Shown in pieces: positions 49,292 to 61,400 of a stretch of 64,000 nucleotides of DNA. The notes beneath the pieces are model-generated. The model was given only the letters and a program-made list of their open reading frames with translations, did not search any database and was not told where the DNA came from. The number at the start of each line of letters is the position of its first letter. Position 1 is the first letter of the stretch. Made by a program: the position numbers and the translations under genes. The DNA is from Membranipora membranacea (Eukaryota > Bryozoa > Gymnolaemata > Cheilostomatida > Membraniporidae): positions 23,906,162 to 23,970,161 of the forward strand of contig OU612067.1 of assembly GCA_914767715.1 (NCBI GenBank). The letters run 5' to 3'.

Positions 49292-52200
49292 AGCAGAAGT
49301 TGCTCCTCCTCATGAGGTGAGTTAGAAGCAAATCTATTTTTTGATCTGAGCGAAAAAAAAGCGTGATACCCACCCTTGGTATTATTTTGAAAATTTCAAG
49401 TCAGCTTAATTACCGCCCTATTAATCCGAGGATTCCAATATTCTGGATTTTGAATGAGGCCGATAAGAGCTTGAACTGGTTGGAGTTTGATAAAGATTCG
49501 AGAGAGTTTTAATTTTTGATGTTGCCGTATGGCATGTTTTTTTATTAGCAAAAGTGACCCTTATTAAAACGGACGCTGACGGAGAATGAAAAGCCGCAGA
49601 GGCAAACGGTTTGCTGATTCGAGATAAGCAGAAGTTGCTCCTCCTCATGAGGTGAGTTAGAAGCAAATCTATTTTTTGATCTGAGCGAAAAAAAAGCGTG
49701 ATACCCACCCTTGGTATTATTTTGAAAATTTCAAGTCAACTTAATTACCGCCCTATTAATCCGAGGATTCCAATATTCTGGATTTTGAATGAGGCCGATA
49801 AGAGCTTGAACTGGTTGGAGTTTGATAAAGATTCGAGAGAGTTTTAATTTTTGATGTTGCCGTATGGCATGTTTTTTTTTTAGCAAAAGTGACCCTTATT
49901 AAAACGGACGCTGACGGAGAATGAAAAGCCGCAGAGGCAAACGGTTTGCTGATTCGAGATAAGCAGAAGTTGCTTCTCCTCATGAGGTGAGTTAGAAGCA
50001 AATCTATTTTTTGATCTGAGCGAAAAAAAAGCGTGATACCCACCCTTGGTATTATTTTGAAAATTTCAAGTCAGCTTAATTACCGCCCTATTAATCCGAG
50101 GATTCCAATATTCTGGATTTTGAATAAGGCCGATAAGAGCTTGAACTGGTTGGAGTTTGATAAAGATTCGAGAGAGTTTTAATTTTTGATGTTGCCGTAT
50201 GGCATGTTTTTTTTTTAGCAAAAGTGACCCTTATTAAAACGGACGCTGACGGAGAATGAAAAGCCGCAGAGGCAAACGGTTTGCTGATTCGAGATGAGCA
50301 GAAGTTGCTCCTCCTCATGAGGTGAGTTAGAAGCAAATCTATTTTTTGATCTGAGCGAAAAAAAAGCGCGATACCCACCCTTGGTATTATTTTGAAAATT
50401 TCAAGTCAGCTTAATTACCGCCCTATTAATCCGAGGATTCCAATATTCTGGATTTTGAATAAGGCCGATAAGAGCTTGAACTGGTTGGAGTTTGATAAAG
50501 ATTCGAGAGAGTTTTAATTTTTGATGTTGCCGTATGGCATGTTTTTTTTTTAGCAAAAGTGACCCTTATTAAAACGGACGCTGACGGAGAATGAAAAGCC
50601 GCAGAGGCAAACGGTTTGCTGATTCGAGATAAGCAGAAGTTGCTCCTCCTCATGAGGTGAGTTAGAAGCAAATCTATTTTGTGATCTGAGCGAAAAAAAA
50701 GCGTGATACCCACCCTTGGTATTATTTTGAAAATTTCAAGTCAACTTAATTACCGCCCTATTAATCCGAGGATTCCAATATTCTGGATTTTGAATGAGGC
50801 CGATAAGAGCTTGAACTGGTTGGAGTTTGATAAAGATTCGAGAGAGTTTTAATTTTTGATGTTGCCGTATGGCATGTTTTTTTTTTAGCAAAAGTGACCC
50901 TTATTAAAACGGACGCTGACGGAGAATGAAAAGCCGCAGAGGCAAACGGTTTGCTGATTCGAGATAAGCAGAAGTTGCTCCTCCTCATGAGGTGAGTTAG
51001 AAGCAAATCTATTTTTTGATCTGAGCGAAAAAAAAGCGTGATACCCACCCTTGGTATTATTTTGAAAATTTCAAGTCAGCTTAATTACCGCCCTATTAAT
51101 CCGAGGATTCCAATATTCTGGATTTTGAATAAGGCCGATAAGAGCTTGAACTGGTTGGAGTTTGATAAAGATTCGAGAGAGTTTTAATTTTTGATGTTGC
51201 CGTATGGCATGTTTTTTTTTTAGCAAAAGTGACCCTTATTAAAACGGACGCTGACGGAGAATGAAAAGCCGCAGAGGCAAACGGTTTGCTGATTCGAGAT
51301 GAGCAGAAGTTGCTCCTCCTCATGAGGTGAGTTAGAAGCAAATCTATTTTTTGATCTGAGCGAAAAAAAAGCGTGATACCCACCCTTGGTATTATTTTGA
51401 AAATTTCAAGTCAGCTTAATTACCGCCCTATTAATCCGAGGATTCCAATATTCTGGATTTTGAATGAGGCCGATAAGAGCTTGAACTGGTTGGAGTTTGA
51501 TAAAGATTCGAGAGAGTTTTAATTTTTGATGTTGCCGTATGGCATGTTTTTTTATTAGCAAAAGTGACCCTTATTAAAACGGACGCTGACGGAGAATGAA
51601 AAGCCGCAGAGGCAAACGGTTTGCTGATTCGAGATAAGCAGAAGTTGCTCCTCCTCATGAGGTGAGTTAGAAGCAAATCTATTTTTTGATCTGAGCGAAA
51701 AAAAAGCGTGATACCCACCCTTGGTATTATTTTGAAAATTTCAAGTCAACTTACTTACCGCCCTATTAATCCGAGGATTCCAATATTCTGGATTTTGAAT
51801 GAGGCCGATAAGAGCTTGAACTGGTTGGAGTTTGATAAAGATTCGAGAGAGTTTTAATTTTTGATGTTGCCGTATGGCATGTTTTTTTTTTAGCAAAAGT
51901 GACCCTTATTAAAACGGACGCTGACGGAGAATGAAAAGCCGCAGAGGCAAACGGTTTGCTGATTCGAGATAAGCAGAAGTTGCTCCTCCTCATGAGGTGA
52001 GTTAGAAGCAAATCTATTTTTTGATCTGAGCGAAAAAAAAGCGTGATACCCACCCTTGGTATTATTTTGAAAATTTCAAGTCAGCTTAATTACCGCCCTA
52101 TTAATCCGAGGATTCCAATATTCAGGATTTTGAATAAGGCCGATAAGAGCTTGAACTGGTTGGAGTTTGATAAAGATTCGAGAGAGTTTTAATTTTTGAT

Positions 52201-55200
52201 GTTGCCGTATGGCATGTTTTTTTTTTAGCAAAAGTGACCCTTATTAAAACGGACGTTGACAGAGAATGAAAAGCCGCAGAGGCAAACGGTTTGCTGATTC
52301 GAGATGAGCAGAAGTTGCTCCTCCTCAAGAGGTGAGTTAGAAGCAAATCTATTTTTTGATCTGAGCGAAAAAAAAGCGTGATACCCACCCTTGGTATTAT
52401 TTTGAAAATTTCAAGTCAGCTTAATTACCGCCCTATTAATCCGAGGATTCCAATATTCTGGATTTTGAATAAGGCCGATAAGAGCTTGAACTGGTTGGAG
52501 TTTGATAAAGATTCGAGAGAGTTTTAATTTTTGATGTTGCCGTATGGTATGTTTTTTTTTTAGCAAAAGTGACCCTTATTAAAACGGACGCTGACGGAGA
52601 ATGAAAAGCCGCAGAGGCAAACGGTTTGCTGATTCGAGATAAGCAGAAGTTGCTCCTCCTCATGAGGTGAGTTAGAAGCAAATCTATTTTTTGATCTGAG
52701 CGAAAAAAAAGCGTGATACCCACCCTTGGTATTATTTTGAAAATTTCAAGTCGACTTAATTACCGCCCTATTAATCCGAGGATTCCAATGTTCTGGATTT
52801 TGAATGAGGCCGATAAGAGCTTGAACTGGTTGGAGTTTGATAAAAATTCGAGAGAGTTTTAATTTTTGATGTTGCCGTATGGCATGTTTTTTTTTAGCAA
52901 AAGTGACCCTTATTAAAACGGACGCTGACGGAGAATGAAAAGCCGCAGAGGCAAACGGTTTGCTGATTCGAGATAAGCAGAAGTTGCTCCTCCTCATGAG
53001 GTGAGTTAGAAGCAAATCTATTTTTTGATCTGAGCGAAAAAAAAGCGTGATACCCACCCTTGGTATTATTTTGAAAATTTCAAGTCAGCTTAATTACCGC
53101 CCTATTAATCCGAGGATTCCAATATTCTGGATTTTGAATAAGGCCGATAAGAGCTTGAACTGGTTGGAGTTTGATAAAGATTCGAGAGAGTTTTAATTTT
53201 TGATGTTGCCGTATGGCATGTTTTTTTTTTAGCAAAAGTGACCCTTATTAAAACGGACGCTGACGGAGAATGAAAAGCCGCAGAGGCAAACGGTTTGCTG
53301 ATTCGAGATGAGCAGAAGTTGCTCCTCCTCATGAGGTGAGTTAGAAGCAAATCTATTTTTTGATCTGAGCGAAAAAAAAGCGTGATACCCACCCTTGGTA
53401 TTATTTTGAAAATTTCAAGTCAGCTTAATTACCGCCCTATTAATCCGAGGATTCCAATATTCTGGATTTTGAATGAGGCCGATAAGAGCTTGAACTGGTT
53501 GGAGTTTGATAAAGATTCGAGAGAGTTTTAATTTTTGATGTTGCCGTATGGCATGTTTTTTTATTAGCAAAAGTGACCCTTATTAAAACGGACGCTGACG
53601 GAGAATGAAAAGCCGCAGAGGCAAACGGTTTGCTGATTCGAGATAAGCAGAAGTTGCTCCTCCTCATGAGGTGAGTTAGAAGCAAATCTATTTTTTGATC
53701 TGAGCGAAAAAAAAGCGTGATGCCCACCCTTGGTATTATTTTGAAAATTTCAAGTCAACTTAATTACCGCCCTATTAATCCGAGGATTCCAATATTCTGG
53801 ATTTTGAATGAGGCCGATAAGAGCTTGAACTGGTTGGAGTTTGATAAAAATTCGAGAGAGTTTTAATTTTTGATGTTGCCGTATGGCATGTTTTTTTTTA
53901 GCAAAAGTGACCCTTATTAAAACGGACGCTGACGGAGAATGAAAAGCCGCAGAGGCAAACGGTTTGCTGATTCGAGATAAGCAGAAGTTGCTCCTCCTCA
54001 TGAGGTGAGTTAGAAGCAAATCTATTTTTTGATCTGAGCGAAAAAAAAGCGTGATACCCACCCTTGGTATTATTTTGAAAATTTCAAGTCAGCTTAATTA
54101 CCGCCCTATTAATCCGAGGATTCCAATATTCTGGATTTTGAATAAGGCCGATAAGAGCTTGAACTGGTTGGAGTTTGATAAAGATTCGAGAGAGTTTTAA
54201 TTTTTGATGTTGCCGTATGGCATGTTTTTTTTTTAGCAAAAGTGACCCTTATTAAAACGGACGCTGACGGAGAATGAAAAGCCGCAGAGGCAAACGGTTT
54301 GCTGATTCGAGATGAGCAGAAGTTGCTCCTCCTCATGAGGTGAGTTGGAAGCAAATCTATTTTTTGATCTGAGCGAAAAAAAAGCGTGATACCCACCCTT
54401 GGTATTATTTTGAAAATTTCAAGTCAGCTTAATTACCGCCCTATTAATCCGAGGATTCCAATATTCTGGATTTTGAATGAGGCCGATAAGAGCTTGAACT
54501 GGTTGGAGTTTGATAAAGATTCGAGAGAGTTTTAATTTTTGATGTTGCCGTATGGCATGTTTTTTTATTAGCAAAAGTGACCCTTATTAAAACGGACGCT
54601 GACGGAGAATGAAAAGCCGCAGAGGCAAACGGTTTGCTGATTCGAGATAAGCAGAAGTTGCTCCTCCTCATGAGGTGAGTTAGAAGCAAATCTATTTTTT
54701 GATCTGAGCGAAAAAAAAGCGTGATGCCCACCCTTGGTATTATTTTGAAAATTTCAAGTCAACTTAATTACCGCCCTATTAATCCGAGGATTCCAATATT
54801 CTGGATTTTGAATGAGGCCGATAAGAGCTTGAACTGGTTGGAGTTTGATAAAGATTCGAGAGAGTTTTAATTTTTGATGTTGCCGTATGGCATGTTTTTT
54901 TTTTAGCAAAAGTGACCCTTATTAAAACGGACGCTGACGGAGAATGAAAAGCCGCAGAGGCAAACGGTTTGCTGATTCGAGATAAGCAGAAGTTGCTCCT
55001 CCTCATGAGGTGAGTTAGAAGCAAATCTATTTTTTGATCTGAGCGAAAAAAAAGCGTGATACCCACCCTTGGTATTATTTTGAAAATTTCAAGTCAGCTT
55101 AATTACCGCCCTATTAATCCGAGGATTCCAATATTCTGGATTTTGAATAAGGCCGATAAGAGCTTGAACTGGTTGGAGTTTGATAAAGATTCGAGAGAGT

Positions 55201-55447
55201 TTTAATTTTTGATGTTGCCGTATGGCATGTTTTTTTTTAGCAAAAGTGACCCTTATTAAAACGGACGCTGACGGAGAATGAAAAGCCGCAGAGGCAAACG
55301 GTTTGCTGATTCGAGATGAGCAGAAGTTGCTCCTCCTCATGAGGTGAGTTAGAAGCAAATCTATTTTTTGATCTGAGCGAAAAAAAAGCGTGATACCCAC
55401 CCTTGGTATTATTTTGAAAATTTCAAGTCAGCTTAATTACCGCCCTA
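49086..55447. repeat. Three-monomer higher-order repeat, about 1005 bp, six to seven units
   Basis: G52 occurs at 49291, 50296, 51301, 52306, 53310, 54314 and 55318, that is every third monomer (1005 bp, or 1004 where a T9 deletion lies between). The intervening monomers have G52 absent. The third monomer of each unit carries G217, normally with A165. The second often carries A305 plus G217 but G165. Neighbouring units share private changes: 52845/53849 (G to A) with a T9 tract in both, and 53722/54726 (A to G). This is a genuine higher-order repeat in which units, not monomers, are being copied. Confidence 0.9.
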
Positions 55448-58400
55448 TTAATCCGATGATTCCAATATTCTGGATTTTGAATAAGGCCGATAAGAGCTTG
55501 AACTGGTTGGAGTTTGATAAAGATTCGAGATAGTTTTAATTTTTGATGTTGCCGTATGGCATGTTTTTTTTTTAGCAAAAGTGACCCTTATTAAAACGGA
55601 CGCTGACGGAGAATGAAAAGCCGCAGAGGCAAACGGTTTGCTGATTCGAGATAAGCAGAAGTTGCTCCTCCTCATGAGGTGAGTTAGAAGCAAATCTATT
55701 TTTTGATCTGAGCGAAAAAAAAGCGTGATACCCACCCTTGGTATTATTTGGAAAATTTCAAGTCAACTTAATTACCGCCCTATTAATCCGAGGATTCCAA
55801 TATTCTGGATTTTGAATGAGGCCGATAAGAGCTTGAACTGGTTGGAGTTTGATAAAGATTCGAGAGAGTTTTAATTTTTGATGTTGCCGTATGGCATGTT
55901 TTTTTTTTAGCAAAAGTGACCCTTATTAAAACGGACGCTGACGGAGAATGAAAAGCCGCAGAGGCAAACGGTTTGCTGATTCGAGATAAGCAGAAGTTGC
56001 TCCTCCTCATGAGGTGAGTTAGAAGCAAATCTATTTTTTGATTTGAGCGAAAAAAAAGCGTGATACCCACCCTTGGTATTATTTTGAAAATTTCAAGTCA
56101 GCTTAATTACCGCCCTATTAATCCGAGGATTCCAATATTCTGGATTTTGAATAAGGCCGATAAGAGCTTGAACTGGTTGGAGTTTGATAAAGATTCGAGA
56201 GAGTTTTAATTTTTGATGTTGCCGTATGGCATGTTTTTTTTTTAGCAAAAGTGACCCTTATTAAAACGGACGCTGACGGAGAATGAAAAGCCGCAGAGGC
56301 AAACGGTTTGCTGATTCGAGATAAGCAGAAGTTGCTCCTCCTCATGAGGTGAGTTAGAAGCAAATCTATTTTTTGATCTGAGCGAAAAAAAAGCGTGATA
56401 CCCACCCTTGGTATTATTTTGAAAATTTCAAGTCAGCTTAATTACCGCCCTATTAATCCGAGGATTCAAATATTCTGGATTTTGAATAAGGCCGATAAGA
56501 GCTTGAACTGGTTGGAGTTTGATAAAGATTCGAGAGAGTTTTAATTTTTGATGTTGCCGTATGGCATGTTTTTTTTTTAGCAAAAGTGACCCTTATTAAA
56601 ACGGACGCTGACGGAGAATGAAAAGCCGCAGAGGCAAACGGTTTGCTGATTCGAGATAAGCAGAAGTTGCTCCTCCTCATGAGGTGAGTTAGAAGCAAAT
56701 CTATTTTTTGATTTGAGCGAAAAAAAAGCGTGATACCCACCCTTGGTATTATTTTGAAAATTTCAAGTCAACTTAATTACCGCCCTATTAATCCGAGGAT
56801 TCCAATATTCTGGATTTTGAATAAGGCCGATAAGAGCTTGAACTGGTTGGAGTTTGATAAAGATTCGAGAGAGTTTTAATTTTTTATGTTGCCGTATGGC
56901 ATGTTTTTTTTTTAGCAAAAGTGACCCTTATTAAAACGGACGCTGACGGAGAATAAAAAGCCGCAGAGGCAAACGGTTTGCTGATTCGAGATAAGCAGAA
57001 GTTGCTCCTCCTCATGAGGTGAGTTAGAAGCAAATCTATTTTTTGATCTGAGCGAAAAAAAAGCGTGATACCCACCCTTGGTATTATTTTGAAAATTTCA
57101 AGTCAGCTTAATTACCGCCCTATTAATCCGAGGATTCCAATATTCTGGATTTTGAATAAGGCCGATAAGAGCTTGAACTGGTTGGAGTTTGATAAAGATT
57201 CGAGAGAGTTTTAATTTTTGATGTTGCCGTATGGCATGTTTTTTTTTTAGCAAAAGTGACCCTTTTTAAAACGGACGCTGACGGAGAATGAAAAGCCGCA
57301 GAGGCAAACGGTTTGCTGATTCGAGATAAGCAGAAGTTGCTCCTCCTCATGAGGTGAGTTAGAAGCAAATCTATTTTTTGATCTGAGCGAAAAAAAAGCG
57401 TGATACCCACCCTTGGTATTATTTTGAAAATTTCAAGTCAGCTTAATTACCGCCCTATTAATCCGAGGATTCCAATATTCTGGATTTTGAATAAGGCCGA
57501 TAAGAGCTTGAACTGGTTGGAGTTTGATAAAGATTCGAGAGAGTTTTAATTTTTGATGTTGCCGTTTGGCATGTTTTTTTTTTAGCAAAAGTGACCCTTA
57601 TTAAAACGGACGCTGACGGAGAATGAAAAGCCGCAGAGGCAAACGGTTTGCTGATTCGAGATAAGCAGAAGTTGCTCCTCCTCATGAGGTGAGTTAGAAG
57701 CAAATCTATTTTTTGATCTGAGCGAAAAAAAAGCGTGATACCCACCCTTGGTATTATTTTGAAAATTTCAAGTCAGCTTAATTACCGCCCTATTAATCCG
57801 AGGATTCCAATATTCTGGATTTTGAATAAGGCCGATAAGAGCTTGAACTGGTTGGAGTTTGATAAAGATTCGAGAGAGTTTTAATTTTTGATGTTGCCGT
57901 ATGGCATGTTTTTTTTTTAGCAAAAGTGACCCTTATTAAAACGGACGCTGACGGAGAATGAAAAGCCGCAGAGGCAAACGGTTTGCTGATTCGAGATAAG
58001 CAGAAGTTGCTCCTCCTCATGAGGTGAGTTAGAAGCAAATCTATTTTTTGATCTGAGCGAAAAAAAAGCGTGATACCCACCCTTGGTATTATTTTGAAAA
58101 TTTCAAGTCAACTTAATTACCGCCCTATTAATCCGAAGATTCCAATATTCTGGATTTTGAATGAGGCCGATAAGAGCTTGAACTGGTTGGAGTTTGATAA
58201 AGATTCGAGAGAGTTTTAATTTTTGATGTTGCCGTATGGCATGTTTTTTTTTTAGCAAAAGTGACCCTTATTAAAACGGACGCTGACAGAGAATGAAAAG
58301 CCGCAGAGGCAAACGGTTTGCTGATTCGAGATAAGCAGAAGTTGCTCCTCCTCATGAGGTGAGTTAGAAGCAAATCTATTTTTTGATCTGAGCGAAAAAA

Positions 58401-61400
58401 AAGCGTGATACCCATCCTTGGTATTATTTTGAAAATTTCAAGTCAGCTTAATTACCGCCCTATTATCCGAGGATTCCAATATTCTGGATTTTGAATAAGG
58501 CCGATAAGAGCTTGAACTGGTTGGAGTTTGATAAAGATTCGAGAGAGTTTTAATGTTTGATGTTGCCGTATGGCATGTTTTTTTTTTAGCAAAAGTGACC
58601 CTTATTAAAACGGACGCTGACGGAGAATGAAAAGCCGCAGAGGCAAACGGTTTGCTGATTCGAGATAAGCAGAAGTTGCTCCTCCTCATGAGGTGAGTTA
58701 GAAGCAAATCTATTTTTTGATCTGAGCGAAAAAAAAGCGTGATACCCACCCTTGGTATTATTTTGAAAATTTCGAGTCAGCTTAATTACCGCCCTATTAA
58801 TCGGAGGATTCCAATATTCTGGATTTTGAATAAGGCCGATAAGAGCTTGAACTGGTTGGAGTTTGATAAAGATTCGAGAGAGTTTTAATTTTTGATGTTG
58901 CCGTATGGCATGTTTTTTTTTTAGCAAAAGTGACCCTTATTAAAACGGACGCTGACGGAGAATGAAAAGCCGCAGAGGCAAACGGTTTGCTGATTCGAGA
59001 TAAGCAGAAGTTGCTCCTCCTCATGAGGTGAGTTAGAAGCAAATCTATTTTTTGATCTGAGCGAAAAAAAAGCGTGATACCCACCCTTGGTATTATTTTG
59101 AAAATTTCAAGTCAGCTTAATTACCGCCCTATTAATCCGAGGATTCCAATATTCTGGATTTTGAATAAGGCCGATAAGAGCTTGAACTGGTTGGAGTTTG
59201 ATAAAGATTCGAGAGAGTTTTAATTTTTGATGTTGCCGTATGGCATGTTTTTTTTTTAGCAAAAGTGACCCTTATTAAAACGGACGCTGACGGAGAATGA
59301 AAAGCCGCAGAGGCAAACGGTTTGCTGATTCGAGATAAGCAGAAGTTGCTCCTCCTCATGAGGTGAGTTAGAAGCAAATCTATTTTTTGATCTGAGCGAA
59401 AAAAAAGCGTGATACCCACCCTTGGTATTATTTTGAAAATTTCAAGTCAGCTTAATTACCGCCCTATTAATCCGAGGATTCCAATATTCTGGATTATGAA
59501 TAAGGCCGATAAGAGCTTGAACTGGTTGGAGTTTGATAAAGATTCGAGAGAGTTTTAATTTTTGATGTTGCCGTATGGCATGTTTTTTTTTTAGCAAAAG
59601 TGACCCTTATTAAAACGGACGCTGACGGAGAATGAAAAGCCGCAGAGGCAAACGGTTTGCTGATTCGAGATAAGCAGAAGTTGCTCCTCCTCATGAGGTG
59701 AGTTAGAAGCAAATCTATTTTTTGATCTGAGCGAAAAAAAAGCGTGATACCCACCCTTGGTATTATTTTGAAAATTTCAAGTCAACTTAATTACCGCCCT
59801 ATTAATCCGAGGATTCCAATATTCTGGATTTTGAATGAGGCCGATAAGAGCTTGAACTGGTTGGAGTTTGATAAAGATTCGAGAGAGTTTTAATTTTTGA
59901 TGTTGCCGTATGGCATGTTTTTTTTTTAGCAAAAGTGACCCTTATTAAAACGGACGCTGACGGAGAATGAAAAGCCGCAGAGGCAAACGGTTTGCTGATT
60001 CGAGATAAGCAGAAGTTGCTCCTCCTCATGAGGTGAGTTAGAAGCAAATCTATTTTTTGATCTGAGCGAAAAAAAAGCGGGATACCCACCCTTGGTATTA
60101 TTTTGAAAATTTCAAGTCAGCTTAATTACCGCCCTATTAATCCGAGGATTCCAATATTCTGGATTTTGAATAAGGCCGATAAGAGCTTGAACTGGTTGGA
60201 GTTTGATAAAGATTCGAGAGAGTTTTAATTTTTGATGTTGCCGTATGGCATGTTTTTTTTTTAGCAAAAGTGACCCTTATTAAAACGGACGCTGACGGAG
60301 AATGAAAAGCCGCAGAGGCAAACGGTTTGCTGATTCGAGATAAGCAGAAGTTGCTCCTCCTCATGAGGTGAGTTGGAAGCAAATCTATTTTTTGATCTGA
60401 GCGAAAAAAAAGCGTGATACCCACCCTTGGTATTATTTTGAAAATTTCAAGTCAGCTTAATTACCGCCCTATTAATCCGAGGATTCCAATATTCTGGATT
60501 TTGAATAAGGCCGATAAGAGCTTGAACTGGTTGGAGTTTGATAAAGATTCGAGAGAGTTTTAATTTTTGATGTTGCCGTATGGCATGTATTTTTTTTAGC
60601 AAAAGTGACCCTTATTAAAACGGACGCTGACGGAGAATGAAAAGCCGCAGAGGCAAACGGTTTGCTGATTCGAGATAAGCAGAAGTTGCTCCTCCTCATG
60701 AGGTGAGTTAGAAGCAAATCTATTTTTTGATCTGAGCGAAAAAAAAGCGTGATACCCACCCTTGGTATTATTTTGAAAATTTCAAGTCAGCTTAATTACC
60801 GCCCTATTAATCCGAGGATTCCAATATTCTGGATTTTGAATAAGGCCGATAAGAGCTTGAACTGGTTGGAGTTTGATAAAGATTCGAGAGAGTTTTAATT
60901 TTTGATGTTGCCGTATGGCATGTTTTTTTTTTAGCAAAAGTGACCCTTATTAAAACGGACGCTGACGGAGAATGAAAAGCCGCAGAGGCAAACGGTTTGC
61001 TGATTCGAGATAAGCAGAAGTTGCTCCTCCTCATGAGGTGAGTTAGAAGCAAATCTATTTTTTGATCTGAGCGAAAAAAAAGCGTGATACCCACCCTTGG
61101 TATTATTTTGAAAATTTCAAGTCAGCTTAATTACCGCCCTATTAATCCGAGGATTCCAATATTCTGGATTTTGAATAAGGCCGATAAGAGCTTGAACTGG
61201 TTGGAGTTTGATAAAGATTCGAGAGAGTTTTAATTTTTGATGTTGCCGTATAGCATGTTTTTTTTTTAGCAAAAGTGACCCTTATTAAAACGGACGCTGA
61301 CGGAGAATGAAAAGCCCCAGAGGCAAACGGTTTGCTGATTCGAGATAAGCAGAAGTTGCTCCTCCTCATGAGGTGAGTTAGAAGCAAATCTATTTTTTGA

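Noticed and set aside
58438-58927. Longer minus-strand frames (103-113 codons) near a one-base deletion
   Set aside because: The extra length comes from frame changes caused by the deletion near 58464. They are satellite read in shifted frames, not genes.
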